From Pediococcus inopinatus (lineage in GTDB: Bacteria > Bacillota > Bacilli > Lactobacillales > Lactobacillaceae), in assembly GCF_002982135.1 (NCBI RefSeq), contig NZ_CP019981.1:496001-560000 (forward strand): 64,000 bases of DNA, written 5' to 3'. The position numbers were made by a program, and so were the translations under genes. Below are positions 41,980-51,778 of the stretch, in pieces. Under the pieces are notes generated by a model, which was not told where the DNA came from, did no database searches, and worked only from the letters and a program-made list of their open reading frames with translations. Each line of letters begins with the position of its first letter. Position 1 is the stretch's first letter.

Positions 41980-44241
41980 TTGCCCGAAAATAGGTTATTA
42001 AAAGGTCTAAATGACAAGCAACAAGAGGCTGTTAAAGCAACTGAGGGTCCCTTATTAATTATGGCAGGTGCCGGTAGTGGTAAAACCCGTGTTTTGACAC
42101 ATCGGGTGGCTTATCTTATTGAAGAGAAGGCTGTTAATCCTTGGAATATTTTAGCAATCACCTTTACAAATAAGGCTGCTAAAGAAATGCGCGAACGAGT
42201 TATTAAACTGTTGGGAGCAACCGGATCCGATATATGGGTATCCACATTCCATGCTTTGTGTGTGCGTATTTTACGGGCAAACATTGACCAAATTGGATAC
42301 AACCGGGCTTTTTCGATTGCCGACATGAGTGAGCAACGGACTTTAATGAAGCACATTGTGGCTGATTTAAACTACGATCCGAAGAAATTTGATCCCAAAT
42401 CATTATTAGGAGCCATTTCAAACGCGAAAAACGATTTATTGACGCCAAGTGACTATAAGGCCAACGCTAAAACCCCGTTTGAAGTGGTTGTGGCGGCTGC
42501 TTATGAAGAATACCAACGGCGTTTGAAGATTAACCAGGCGTTGGATTTTGATGATCTCATCATGCAGACAATCACACTGTTTCAAAAGAATCCCGACACT
42601 TTGAGTTTCTATCAAAACAAATTCCACTATGTTCATGTGGATGAATATCAGGATACTAATCAGGCCCAATATACGTTAGTTAAGATGTTGGCTAAACGAT
42701 TCAAAAATATTTGTGTGGTTGGGGATGCTGATCAGAGTATTTACGGTTGGCGAGGAGCTGACATGCAAAACATCCTGAACTTCGAAAAGGACTATAAAGA
42801 TGCCCAGGTGATTTTGTTAGAGCAAAATTATCGCTCAACAAAGAAAATTTTGGATGCAGCTAATTCAGTGATTAAACACAACACAACGAGACGTCCTAAA
42901 AAATTGTGGACAGAAAATAATGATGGCGATGATATTACCTATTATCGGGGACAAAGTGAAAATGATGAAGTCCATTTCATTGTGCAACAAATTAAAAAGC
43001 AAATTGAAGACAATCATTATCAATTCGGCGACTTTGCTGTTTTGTATCGGACCAACGCTCAGTCACGAGCAGTTGAAGATACCTTTTTGAAATCAAGTGT
43101 TCCTTATACCATGGTTGGTGGGCATAAGTTCTATGACCGAAAAGAAATTCGCGATGTCTTAGCCTACTTAACATTGTTAGCTAATCCAGATGATTCGATG
43201 AGTTTTGAGCGGATTATTAATGAACCAAAACGAGGAATTGGAACTAGTTCAATTGAGAAATTAACTGATTTCGCAAACTATAATCATTGGTCATTATTTG
43301 AGGCTGCTCAAAATGTCGAGGTTGCTAATGATCTTGGCGGACGTGCTAAGAATGCGATTGACCAGTTTGCGGGCGTTATGACAGATCTTAAAAAGATGGC
43401 TGAATTCGTGCCAATCACCGATTTGACTGAGCAAGTTTTAGATAAAACAGGCTATCGGGCCGAATTGAAGAAATCGCGTTCTCTAGAAGCTGAGACGCGT
43501 TTGGAAAATATCGAAGAATTTTTGACGGTTACAAAACAGTTTGATGATAGCCATCAAGACGAAGAAGAAACAACTGCCGAGACCCGTTTGGCCGACTTTT
43601 TGGCTGATTTGGCGTTAGTTTCTGATCAAGATAGTGTTGAAGAAGAGCCATCAGCTGTGACCTTAATGACTTTGCATGCTGCTAAAGGCCTTGAATTTCC
43701 AGTTGTCTTTTTGATTGGAATGGAAGAGGGCATCTTCCCATTATCACGAGCTGCAATGGATGAGGATCAATTGGAAGAAGAACGGCGCTTAGCATACGTA
43801 GGAATCACCCGGGCCCAAAAGAAATTGTACATTTCCAATGCCTATTCACGCATGTTGTATGGCCGTCTTCAAAATAATCCCGCTTCGCGTTTTATTGAAG
43901 AAATCGATCCTGACGTTTTGGAATCAGCTAATCAAACGGCTGGGGCAACCCCAAATAGTTATGGCAATCGGCAAAAAGCTTATCCATTTGATCACAAGAT
44001 GGAACGGGCGACGGCGACTACGTATCAGCAACCACAAGCTAAGCCACAGAAATATGTGGGAACAGGTGCTGACAAAGTGAGCTGGTCCGCTGGTGACAAG
44101 GTGCAACATAAGGCTTGGGGAACTGGGACAGTTGTTAAAGTAACTGGAAAAGGCGAAGATGCTGAATTAGATATTGCCTTTCCAGACCAAGGTGTCAAAC
44201 GATTGTTGGCAGCATTTGCGCCAATTACCCGTTTGGATTAA
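41980..44241 (+). CDS. pcrA: ATP-dependent DNA helicase PcrA
   Basis: Superfamily 1A 3'-5' helicase for nucleotide excision repair, rolling-circle replication and clearing of RecA filaments. From the TTG at 41980 it has 753 aa; an in-frame TTG at 41971 touches the GAGAGGA ribosome binding site. Walker A GAGSGKTRVL, motif II VDEYQDTN, motif III QSIYGWRGAD and motif VI VGITRAQKKLY are present. The C-terminal Tudor-like domain (GDKVQHKAWGTGTVVKV) binds RNA polymerase in other Firmicutes. The usual downstream gene ligA is absent. Confidence 0.97.
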   Translation: MPENRLLKGLNDKQQEAVKATEGPLLIMAGAGSGKTRVLTHRVAYLIEEKAVNPWNILAITFTNKAAKEMRERVIKLLGATGSDIWVSTFHALCVRILRANIDQIGYNRAFSIADMSEQRTLMKHIVADLNYDPKKFDPKSLLGAISNAKNDLLTPSDYKANAKTPFEVVVAAAYEEYQRRLKINQALDFDDLIMQTITLFQKNPDTLSFYQNKFHYVHVDEYQDTNQAQYTLVKMLAKRFKNICVVGDADQSIYGWRGADMQNILNFEKDYKDAQVILLEQNYRSTKKILDAANSVIKHNTTRRPKKLWTENNDGDDITYYRGQSENDEVHFIVQQIKKQIEDNHYQFGDFAVLYRTNAQSRAVEDTFLKSSVPYTMVGGHKFYDRKEIRDVLAYLTLLANPDDSMSFERIINEPKRGIGTSSIEKLTDFANYNHWSLFEAAQNVEVANDLGGRAKNAIDQFAGVMTDLKKMAEFVPITDLTEQVLDKTGYRAELKKSRSLEAETRLENIEEFLTVTKQFDDSHQDEEETTAETRLADFLADLALVSDQDSVEEEPSAVTLMTLHAAKGLEFPVVFLIGMEEGIFPLSRAAMDEDQLEEERRLAYVGITRAQKKLYISNAYSRMLYGRLQNNPASRFIEEIDPDVLESANQTAGATPNSYGNRQKAYPFDHKMERATATTYQQPQAKPQKYVGTGADKVSWSAGDKVQHKAWGTGTVVKVTGKGEDAELDIAFPDQGVKRLLAAFAPITRLD

Positions 44242-44290
44242 TAAAAATCTTAATTTTAAAGAAATAAATCGCATTTACAAAGGAAAGACC

Positions 44291-44320
44291 TTGACAGTTT
44301 TCTGGTTTAATCCTCATAAT
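44291..44320 (+). promoter_or_regulatory. Promoter of camS
   Basis: TTGACA (44291-44296), 18-bp spacer, CATAAT (44315-44320). It lies in the short pcrA-camS gap where ligA would normally be. Confidence 0.65.
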
Positions 44321-44358
44321 TCAGTAGTGAATTATGATTGAAACGGAGGAAGTACACG

Positions 44359-45525
44359 GTGAATCTAAAGAAAAGTTTGGTAGCAGTTGCGCTACTATTT
44401 AGTGCGTTGATCCTAGCATCTTGTGGTAATAGCAGTAATACGAGTTCCAGCTCAAGCAGTAAAAATGGAACGAGTACTAGCAGCACAAAAAGTGGCAGCT
44501 ATCAGGTTACGGGTCGGACGAATAGTAGCCAGTATGCAGGGGTCATTAAAAATGGCAAGTATTTGACGAGTAAATCGCGTGGAGTGACTGTTAGTCAGAG
44601 CTCTGGTAATTTAATGAATTTAAAGAGCTTTGAAGCTGGGTTACAAGATATTTCCAAAAATGAATTTTCAACTTCAAAATACATTTTTCAAGAAGGCCAG
44701 TATTTAAGTAGTGACACTGTGAAAAATTGGTTAGGCCGAAAGTCTAAATCCAACGCAGATGGCTTAAATCCAGCCAGTAACGGTTCAACTACCCCAACGG
44801 GACGTAATCCGATTTATTTACAAAGTATGGAAGAGCAGGATTATGTTCAAAAAAGTGGTAGTAAACTAAAACTCAGTGGAATTACCATTGGATTAGCAAT
44901 GAATTCAGTTGACTATTATCGAAAGACGACTTATGGCGCTGAATATCAGACTAACATTAGCGATGCCACTCTTGAAAAAGAGGGTAAAGCGATGGCTAAA
45001 GAAGTTTTGGCCCGATTGCGTAAGAAAAAGGGATTGGAAAATATCCCAATTGTGATTGCAGTCTATAAACAAGCTTCTAATGATAGTTTGGTTGGTGGAA
45101 ACTTTGTAAGTTATTCCATAAATAAAGGGAATTCTATTGAGAAGTGGAAGGCGCTGGATATTAAAAATGTAGTCTTCCCACTAAAGTCAGATGAATCGGC
45201 ACCTAACAGTAATGATTCAGATGCTTTCTCTAACTTCAAGTCAGAGGTCGAAAATTTCTTCCCTAATTTGAGTGGGGTTACGGCACAGGCTCAGTATAAG
45301 AATGGGTCGTTGCAAGGAATGAATGTGTCGGTGACGACGCAATTCTATAGTGAAACTGAGATTAATAGTTTTACGCAATTCTTGGCGGATCAGGCGGAGA
45401 AGTACTTGCCAAGTGGAGTGAAGATTGATATTACGGTGAGCTCAACGACGGATGGGGTGCAGAGTTTCTTGAGTCGTTCAAGTACGGCAAAGAGTTTCTC
45501 GACGCATGTGTTTGAAAGTTATTAA
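44359..45525 (+). CDS. camS: CamS family sex-pheromone-precursor lipoprotein
   Basis: 388-aa lipoprotein. From the GTG at 44359 the signal peptide has a lysine pair, a hydrophobic stretch and the lipobox LASC, so C23 or a neighbour is lipidated. A Ser/Thr/Asn-rich linker follows, then a CamS domain with VYKQASNDSLVGGNFVSYSI. In enterococci and staphylococci the signal peptide of this family yields a sex pheromone peptide; that role is not implied here. An in-frame TTG at 44338 lies before the GGAGGA site. The gene normally sits beside pcrA-ligA and gatCAB, as it does here apart from ligA. Confidence 0.9.
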   Translation: MNLKKSLVAVALLFSALILASCGNSSNTSSSSSSKNGTSTSSTKSGSYQVTGRTNSSQYAGVIKNGKYLTSKSRGVTVSQSSGNLMNLKSFEAGLQDISKNEFSTSKYIFQEGQYLSSDTVKNWLGRKSKSNADGLNPASNGSTTPTGRNPIYLQSMEEQDYVQKSGSKLKLSGITIGLAMNSVDYYRKTTYGAEYQTNISDATLEKEGKAMAKEVLARLRKKKGLENIPIVIAVYKQASNDSLVGGNFVSYSINKGNSIEKWKALDIKNVVFPLKSDESAPNSNDSDAFSNFKSEVENFFPNLSGVTAQAQYKNGSLQGMNVSVTTQFYSETEINSFTQFLADQAEKYLPSGVKIDITVSSTTDGVQSFLSRSSTAKSFSTHVFESY

Positions 45526-45530
45526 ATAAA

Positions 45531-45647
45531 GAGTGGTTAAAAAGGCGTTTAGCTTCTGAGTACTAGCCTAGATAACTGAATGATTCGGTTTAGGAATCGT
45601 TTGACTATCGTAGCTAAGCGGAAGAAGCTGCCTCAAGAGACACGTTT
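45531..45647 (+). repeat. Palindromic repeat, copy 1 (before gatC)
   Basis: About 117 bp between camS and gatC. It aligns over its whole length, in inverse orientation, with 49022-49137, with about four bases in five matching and a 20-base identical block (ending GGAAGAAGCTG). The inner arms still pair, but the outer arms have diverged, so this copy looks decayed. No gene is seen in the rest of the gap, apart from an extended -10 (TGG-TAAAAT, 45753-45758) that may serve gatC. Confidence 0.8.
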
Positions 45648-45788
45648 CAGCGAAAGCAGCAGAGCATTTCCACCCAAACAAACAGCTGCGAGATACACAT
45701 TTCCAACAGTCTATGGATAAACGACACTTTAAAATATATAAGCAATTTATGGTAAAATAATTTGATAGATTTGAAAGAAGGATTACAC

Positions 45789-46106
45789 ATGGCAAACGAA
45801 CAGAAGATTGATAAATCTCAAGTAGAACATGTTGCTAGTTTAGCTAAGCTAGAGTTTGACGATGCCGACTTGGGTAAATTCACCACGCAATTAGGCGATA
45901 TTATGGATCTTTTCAATACCCTTAGCGCAGTGGATACAGACGGTGTTACGCCAACGTTCAGTGTGACGGATCAATTTAACACGATGCGTGAAGACGTTGC
46001 GGTTAACAGCCATGAAAAAGATGCCTTATTGAAAAACGCGCCCGATACTCAGGATGGTTACATTCGAGTTCCCGCAATTATTGATGAAAGCGAAGGGGCA
46101 AAGTAG
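45789..46106 (+). CDS. gatC: Asp-tRNA(Asn)/Glu-tRNA(Gln) amidotransferase subunit C
   Basis: Small subunit that wraps GatA and GatB together. From the ATG at 45789 (after GAAGGA) it has 105 aa (MANEQKIDKSQVEHVASLAK). The frame is open nine codons further up without a ribosome binding site. Its stop is directly followed by the gatA ATG. Confidence 0.96.
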   Translation: MANEQKIDKSQVEHVASLAKLEFDDADLGKFTTQLGDIMDLFNTLSAVDTDGVTPTFSVTDQFNTMREDVAVNSHEKDALLKNAPDTQDGYIRVPAIIDESEGAK

Positions 46107-47570
46107 ATGAATTATTTTGATACAGATTTGACAACTTTGCATGAAAAGTTAGTCAATAAAGAAATCACCTCAGAACAATTGACAAAAGAAACCCTTGCAA
46201 CAATTAAAGCAGACAACGACAAGTTGAATGCTTATATTACGATTGATGAAGAAGCGGCTTTGGCTGCAGCTAAAGTCGTTGACGAAAAAGGAATTGACGC
46301 AGATAATCTCTGGGCCGGAATTCCCATCGCCATCAAAGATAATATTGTGACAAAGGGTTTGAGAACAACTGCTGCTTCAAAAATGTTGGAGAACTTCAAT
46401 CCAATTTATGATGCCACAGTTATCGAGAAACTCCGTGCCAATGATGTGGTTATTATTGGAAAAACCAACCTAGATGAGTTTGCAATGGGTGGTTCAACAG
46501 AAACTTCTTACTTTAAGACTACCCATAATCCTTGGAACTTGAGTAAAGTGCCTGGTGGTTCTTCGGGTGGTTCGGCCACAACTGTTTCCGCTGGTGGCGT
46601 ATTGGCTGCTTTAGGAACAGATACTGGTGGTTCAATTCGGCAACCAGCTTCATTTACTGGAGTTGTTGGTGTAAAACCAACCTATGGACGAGTTTCTCGT
46701 TGGGGAATTATTGCCTTTGGTTCAAGTTTGGATCAAGTGGGTCCTTTCACGCGAACCGTTAAAGATAATGCTGCTTTATTAAATATTATTGCTGGTCATG
46801 ATGATCATGATTTGACGAGTTCTGACAAGGCCGTTCCTGATTTCACAGCCGGTTTAGATGGCTCTGTTAAAGGGATGCGCATTGCTCTTCCTAAAGAATA
46901 CTTAGGTGATGGTGTTGACGAAAACGTCAAGAAGGCCGTTTTGGATGCTGCTAATACATTCAAAACCCTTGGAGCGACAGTTGACGAAGTGTCATTACCA
47001 AACAGTAAGTACGGAATTGCTGCATACTACATCATCAGTTCTTCAGAAGCTTCTTCAAATTTACAAAGATTTGATGGGATTCGTTACGGTTACCGTGCCG
47101 AAGATGTTAAGAATTTGGAAGATGTTTATGTACGTTCCCGTTCTGAAGGGTTTGGCGATGAAGTTAAACGCCGGATCATGTTGGGAACTTATTCATTGTC
47201 AGCTGGTTTCTATGATGCATACTTCCGCAAGGCTGCTGAAGTCCGGACATTAATGATTAATGACTTTAAGAAAGTATTTGAAGATCATGATTTCATTATT
47301 GGACCAACTGCACCAACCCCAGCCTTTGGAATTGGTGAAGATTCCAATGATCCAAAGAAAATGTATATGAATGATGTTTTGACAGTTCCAGTCAACATGG
47401 CCGGTTTGCCCGGAATGTCCTTACCAGCAGGCTTTAGTAATGGCTTGCCAGTTGGTTTGCAGATTATTGCCAAACCATTTGACGAACAAACTTTGTATCG
47501 TGCTGGCTATGCATTTGAACAAGCAACTGACTTTCACAAAGAAACTCCAGAGATTGGGGGAGACAAATAA
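46107..47570 (+). CDS. gatA: Glutamyl-tRNA(Gln) amidotransferase subunit A
   Basis: Amidase subunit that releases ammonia from glutamine for transamidation of mischarged tRNA. It has 487 aa. The Ser-cisSer-Lys triad is K77 (PIAIKDN), S152 (GGSSGGS) and S176 (DTGGSIRQP). It abuts gatC and overlaps gatB by one base. Confidence 0.98.
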   Translation: MNYFDTDLTTLHEKLVNKEITSEQLTKETLATIKADNDKLNAYITIDEEAALAAAKVVDEKGIDADNLWAGIPIAIKDNIVTKGLRTTAASKMLENFNPIYDATVIEKLRANDVVIIGKTNLDEFAMGGSTETSYFKTTHNPWNLSKVPGGSSGGSATTVSAGGVLAALGTDTGGSIRQPASFTGVVGVKPTYGRVSRWGIIAFGSSLDQVGPFTRTVKDNAALLNIIAGHDDHDLTSSDKAVPDFTAGLDGSVKGMRIALPKEYLGDGVDENVKKAVLDAANTFKTLGATVDEVSLPNSKYGIAAYYIISSSEASSNLQRFDGIRYGYRAEDVKNLEDVYVRSRSEGFGDEVKRRIMLGTYSLSAGFYDAYFRKAAEVRTLMINDFKKVFEDHDFIIGPTAPTPAFGIGEDSNDPKKMYMNDVLTVPVNMAGLPGMSLPAGFSNGLPVGLQIIAKPFDEQTLYRAGYAFEQATDFHKETPEIGGDK

Positions 47571-48997
47571 TGAATTTTCAAACGACAATCGGACTTGAAG
47601 TCCATGTTGAATTAAAAACAAACTCAAAAATCTTTAGTCCTTCTCCCGTAGCTTTTGGTGATGATCCCAACGCCAATACTAACGTAATTGACTGGGGGTA
47701 TCCTGGTGTTTTACCAACAACCAATAAAGGAGTAGTTGAGTCTGGCATTAAAGCGGCTCTTGCTTTGCATGCGGAAGTTGAACAACATAACCATTTTGAC
47801 CGTAAAAATTACTTCTATCCTGATAATCCAAAGGCTTACCAAATTACCCAGGCTGACAAACCTATCGCCCATGATGGTTGGATTGAAATCGAAGTTGACG
47901 GCGAAAAGAAAAAAATTGGAATTGCCGAAATGCATATCGAAGAAGATGCGGGTAAAAATACCCATAATCCCAATGGCTATTCATTCGTCGATTTAAACCG
48001 TCAGGGAACGCCATTAATCGAAATTGTTTCTAAACCAGATATTGCTTCACCTGATGAAGCTTATGCTTACCTTGAAGCTTTACGCCAACGGGTTCAGTTT
48101 ACCGGTGTGTCTGATGTGAAGATGGAAGAAGGATCTATGCGAGTTGATGTTAACATTTCAATTCGTCCTTATGGATCCGACAAATATGGAACCAAAACAG
48201 AAATCAAAAACTTGAACTCGTTTAATTACGTTCGTAAGGGTCTTGCTTATGAAGAAAAACGACAACAACAAGTTTTGATGTCTGGTGGGACTATCCAACA
48301 AGAAACCCGCCGTTTTGATGAAACCACTGGTCAAACAGTTTTGATGCGGGTCAAAGAGGGTGCTGATGATTATCGGTATTTCCCAGAACCTGATTTACCT
48401 GCTTTAGCAATCAGTGATGACTGGATTAAATCAATTGAAGACAGTATGCCAGAAATGCCTGGGAAACGTCGTGAACGTTACGTCAAAGAACTTGGATTGA
48501 AAGATTACGATGCTATGGTTTTGACGCAGACCAAGGAAATGTCAGATTTCTTTGATGCAACTGTTAAAAATGGTGCTGATGCTAAAATGACAGCCAACTA
48601 TTTGATGGGTGATGTGAATGCTTATCTGAATGATCAACAAGTTGATTTGCAGGATACGAAACTCACACCGGAAAACTTGGCAGCCATGATCAAAATGATC
48701 AGTGATGGCACGATTTCTACAAAGATTGCCAAAAAAGTTTTCAAAGCCATTACTCAAGGTGAAGAACCCGTTGCTTGGGTTAAGAGCAAGGGATTGATTC
48801 AACTTTCTGATCCTGCCCAGTTGGAGCCAATTATCAAGGGAGTTGTTGATGATAATCAGCAATCTGTTGATGACTTTAAAAACGGTAAAGATCGTGCAGT
48901 TGGTTACTTGGTAGGTCAAGTTATGAAACAAACTCATGGTCAGGCCAATCCTAAGGTTGTTAACCAGATTTTGATGGCTGAGTTGAAGAGTCGTTAA
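47570..48997 (+). CDS. gatB: Aspartyl/glutamyl-tRNA amidotransferase subunit B
   Basis: Kinase and transamidase subunit that activates Glu-tRNA(Gln) or Asp-tRNA(Asn). It has 475 aa. The cradle domain starts [17 protein letters not shown], and the tail domain (GatB/YqeY) closes the protein. The start overlaps the gatA stop (TAATG). Confidence 0.98.
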   Translation: MNFQTTIGLEVHVELKTNSKIFSPSPVAFGDDPNANTNVIDWGYPGVLPTTNKGVVESGIKAALALHAEVEQHNHFDRKNYFYPDNPKAYQITQADKPIAHDGWIEIEVDGEKKKIGIAEMHIEEDAGKNTHNPNGYSFVDLNRQGTPLIEIVSKPDIASPDEAYAYLEALRQRVQFTGVSDVKMEEGSMRVDVNISIRPYGSDKYGTKTEIKNLNSFNYVRKGLAYEEKRQQQVLMSGGTIQQETRRFDETTGQTVLMRVKEGADDYRYFPEPDLPALAISDDWIKSIEDSMPEMPGKRRERYVKELGLKDYDAMVLTQTKEMSDFFDATVKNGADAKMTANYLMGDVNAYLNDQQVDLQDTKLTPENLAAMIKMISDGTISTKIAKKVFKAITQGEEPVAWVKSKGLIQLSDPAQLEPIIKGVVDDNQQSVDDFKNGKDRAVGYLVGQVMKQTHGQANPKVVNQILMAELKSR

Positions 48998-49021
48998 AAC
49001 TGGTTTAGCTGTGACTTGTAT

Positions 49022-49137
49022 AAACGTGTTGAAAAAGCCAGCTTCTTCCGCTTAGCTACGATAGGCAAACGATTCCTAGTGCGAATCATTTGCCTATCTA
49101 GGCTATGCTCGGAAGCTGAACGGCTTTTTCAACACTC
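49022..49137 (-). repeat. Palindromic repeat, copy 2 (after gatB)
   Basis: Intact inverse copy of the element at 45531-45647. It folds into one long hairpin: GTGTTGAAAAAGCC (49026-49039) with GGCTTTTTCAACAC (49122-49135), then GCTTC/GAAGC, TAGC/GCTA, and ATAGGCAAACGATTC (49061-49075) with GAATCATTTGCCTAT (49083-49097, one mismatch), closed by a 7-nt loop. There is no T-run, so it is not an ordinary terminator. A 63-codon frame across it is not a gene. Confidence 0.82.
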
Positions 49138-49152
49138 TCGGAGGAAACACAA

Positions 49153-50178
49153 ATGCAAAAAAGAGCTCGGGTCATTTACAACCCAACTTCAGGACGCGAA
49201 GTTTTAAAACAAAGCATGATCGACATCTTGAATATTTTAGAAGAAGCTGGTTTTGAAGCAAGCGCCTATGCCACCACGCCTGAACCGAAATCTGCCGAAA
49301 ATGAGGCCCGGCGCGCTGCTAAAGCTGGGTTTGATTTAGTCGTGGCTGCCGGTGGCGATGGAACCATTAATGAGGTCGTCAACGGGATTGCAGACTTGCA
49401 TTTTCGGCCAATGATGGCTATCATTCCAGCAGGGACTACAAATGATTATGCCCGAGCTTTGAAAATTCCTCGGGAAGATCCTGTGGCAGCTGCTAAAGTG
49501 GTCCTGAAAGATCAACGGATCAAGATGGACATCGGAAAAGCCGGTGAAAACTACTTTATTAACATTGCCGCGGGTGGTTTGCTGACCGAGCTAACTTATG
49601 ATGTCCCTTCAAATATGAAGAGTATCTTTGGTTACTTAGCTTATTTGGTAAAAGGGGCAGAGTTACTTCCCCAGATCAAACCGGTTGATATGGACATCGA
49701 ATACGATGGTGAACATTTTAACGGAAAAGCTTCAATGTTCTTTTTAGCGCTGACAAATTCAATCGGTGGGTTCGAACAGATTGTGCCGGATGCTTCTTTG
49801 GATGATGGGCGTTTCACGCTAATTATCGTCAAGGCATCGAATTTGGTTTCGATTCTTCATTTGATGGTTAAAGCCTTAAATGGAAATCATATGAATGATC
49901 CCCGGATTATTTATCGCAAACCAAAACGAGTTAAAGTTAACCCGGTAAATGATCGAGTTATGGTGAACATTGATGGTGAGTACGGTGGGGATGCACCCAT
50001 GGTCTTCAAAAACTTGCATAAGCATATTGAGATGTTTGCCAACTTGGACAAGATTCCAGATGACGCTTACGATTTGTCGGAGCCAAAAGTGACAAAGGCT
50101 GAAGAGAACTTTATTAAACAGGTTAAAAAACTTCATGAAGACGATACTGAAGAGACGGATCAGGATAAAAATAAGTAA
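49153..50178 (+). CDS. dagK: Diacylglycerol kinase (DgkB/YegS type)
   Basis: Soluble lipid kinase that returns diacylglycerol from lipoteichoic acid synthesis to phosphatidic acid. It has 341 aa with the nucleotide motif AAGGDGTINEVVNG (about residues 65-78) and the conserved PAGTTNDYARAL. Start ATG after CTCGGAGGA. The charged C-terminal tail (DDTEETDQDKNK) is variable in the family. Placement after gatCAB and before rlmCD is conserved in Firmicutes. Confidence 0.94.
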   Translation: MQKRARVIYNPTSGREVLKQSMIDILNILEEAGFEASAYATTPEPKSAENEARRAAKAGFDLVVAAGGDGTINEVVNGIADLHFRPMMAIIPAGTTNDYARALKIPREDPVAAAKVVLKDQRIKMDIGKAGENYFINIAAGGLLTELTYDVPSNMKSIFGYLAYLVKGAELLPQIKPVDMDIEYDGEHFNGKASMFFLALTNSIGGFEQIVPDASLDDGRFTLIIVKASNLVSILHLMVKALNGNHMNDPRIIYRKPKRVKVNPVNDRVMVNIDGEYGGDAPMVFKNLHKHIEMFANLDKIPDDAYDLSEPKVTKAEENFIKQVKKLHEDDTEETDQDKNK

Positions 50179-50182
50179 GAAG

Positions 50183-50252
50183 CCGTCCTTGGGCGTGATG
50201 GAAGAATTAGTGATGACGTGTCACTAGCACCATGATTCAATGGGACGGTTTT
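50183..50252 (+). terminator. Hairpin between dagK and rlmCD, weak terminator
   Basis: CCGTCC (50183-50188) pairs with GGACGG (50243-50248), enclosing TAGTGA/TCACTA (50208-50213, 50221-50226), then only TTTT. It may attenuate dagK read-through into rlmCD. Confidence 0.5.
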
Positions 50253-50289
50253 GTGGATTTTACTGAAGAAAAGAAAAATGAGGAAAAAT

Positions 50290-51660
50290 ATGAAATTTAG
50301 AGCACCAGTTTCAAAGAACGAAACGTATGACGTTACAATTATGGATTTAACTTACCAAGGAATGGGGGTCGCAAAAATTGATAGTTTTCCAATTTTTGTT
50401 GCCAACAGTTTGCCTGGTGAAGAAATTGTGATGAAGGTTACCAAAGTTGCAAAGACCTATGCATTTGGCCGGGTAATGGAATGGAAATCAAAGAGTCCAG
50501 ACCGAGTTGAAGATAAGGACGCCCAATATACACAAACAGGGATCGCGCCTTTACAACATTTAGCTTATCCAGCCCAATTGGAATTTAAACAACACCAGAT
50601 TCAAGAATTGTTTTATAAAGTGCATCTCAATTCAGTTGAAGTGAGTCCTACAATTGGAATGGACAAACCTTATGGCTACCGAAACAAGGCCCAGATTCCC
50701 GTTCGGAGTGTGAATGGCCAATTAACAACCGGTTTTTATCGTCGTAACAGCCATGATTTGGTACCAATGGAAGACTTCTATATCCAAGATCCTGAAATTG
50801 ATAAGGCTATCGTGGTGGTTAGAGATATTTTAAGAAAGTATCATACTGCACCATATAACGAAGAAAATCATACGGGTGTTATTAAAACAATCATGGTTCG
50901 TCGTGGCCATTATTCTCATGAAATGATGATTGTTTTGATTACACGTGCGAAGAAGATTCCAATGAACTTTGAAATTACAGAAGAAATTCGCAAACAATTA
51001 CCAGAAGTTAAGAGCATTATTCAAAATGTGAATGCTGCTCAAACCAACGTTTTAATGGGCAAAGAAGAAAAAATTCTCTGGGGTAGTGCAGTTATTCATG
51101 ATACCTTGTTGGGTCAAAACTTTGCCATTTCAGCCGATTCTTTCTATCAGGTTAACCCTGTACAAACAGAAAAGCTTTATGAGCTGGCAATTAAAAAGGC
51201 TGGCTTGACTGGTAATGAAACTGTGATTGATGCTTATTGTGGAATCGGAACAATTTCATTAGCAATGGCGCAACATGCCAAAACAGTTTACGGTGTTGAA
51301 ATTGTTGATAAGGCGATCCAAGATGCTAAAATCAACGCTAAGTTAAACAAGATTCATAACGTGAAATTCTTCACAGGTAAAGCTGAGGAACAAATGGACA
51401 AATGGCAACATGACGGCTTGGAACCGGATGTGATTGTCGTAGATCCTCCACGTAAAGGTTTAGCAACAGAGTTTATTACTGCTGCCACTGCCATGACGCC
51501 TAAAAAAGTGGTTTATGTCAGCTGTAATCCATCAACATTGGTCCGTGATGTCCAATTATTCATGGAAAATGGTTATCATGTGGATCAACCAGTAGTTCCA
51601 ATCGACCAATTCCCACAAACACCACACGTGGAAAGTGTCACTGTGTTAGTGAAAGATTAA
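50290..51660 (+). CDS. rlmCD: 23S rRNA (uracil-5-)-methyltransferase RlmCD
   Basis: SAM-dependent methyltransferase that makes m5U in 23S rRNA (both U747 and U1939 in Gram-positives). It has 456 aa from the ATG at 50290. An N-terminal TRAM domain (about 1-65), a central domain and a Rossmann methyltransferase domain (TVIDAYCGIGTISLAMA, DPPRKGL) are visible, with the catalytic Cys in YVSCNPST. The cysteines that bind a [4Fe-4S] cluster in E. coli RlmD are absent; the matching stretch reads TGIAPLQHLAY. In-frame ATG codons further upstream lack a good ribosome binding site. Confidence 0.92.
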   Translation: MKFRAPVSKNETYDVTIMDLTYQGMGVAKIDSFPIFVANSLPGEEIVMKVTKVAKTYAFGRVMEWKSKSPDRVEDKDAQYTQTGIAPLQHLAYPAQLEFKQHQIQELFYKVHLNSVEVSPTIGMDKPYGYRNKAQIPVRSVNGQLTTGFYRRNSHDLVPMEDFYIQDPEIDKAIVVVRDILRKYHTAPYNEENHTGVIKTIMVRRGHYSHEMMIVLITRAKKIPMNFEITEEIRKQLPEVKSIIQNVNAAQTNVLMGKEEKILWGSAVIHDTLLGQNFAISADSFYQVNPVQTEKLYELAIKKAGLTGNETVIDAYCGIGTISLAMAQHAKTVYGVEIVDKAIQDAKINAKLNKIHNVKFFTGKAEEQMDKWQHDGLEPDVIVVDPPRKGLATEFITAATAMTPKKVVYVSCNPSTLVRDVQLFMENGYHVDQPVVPIDQFPQTPHVESVTVLVKD

Positions 51661-51671
51661 TAAATAAAAAT

Positions 51672-51725
51672 AAATCAATCTCTATCGACCATTTTGAGTG
51701 GTTGCATAGGATTGATTTTTTTTTT
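51672..51725 (+). terminator. Strong terminator of rlmCD
   Basis: Continuous helix: AAATCAATC (51672-51680) with GATTGATTT (51710-51718), CTAT/ATAG and CGACCA/TGGTTG inside, then nine T. Confidence 0.92.
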
Positions 51726-51778
51726 AGATTTTTCGCCAATTGTCAGAGGTACGTTGTATGACAGGAGGCATATTAATT

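Noticed and set aside
45568..45795. 75-codon minus-strand frame between camS and gatC
   Set aside because: It lies over the other repeat copy, has unusual composition, and has no counterpart to known proteins.
49016..49207. 63-codon open frame between gatB and dagK
   Set aside because: It runs through the palindromic repeat and into dagK in another frame, without a ribosome binding site.
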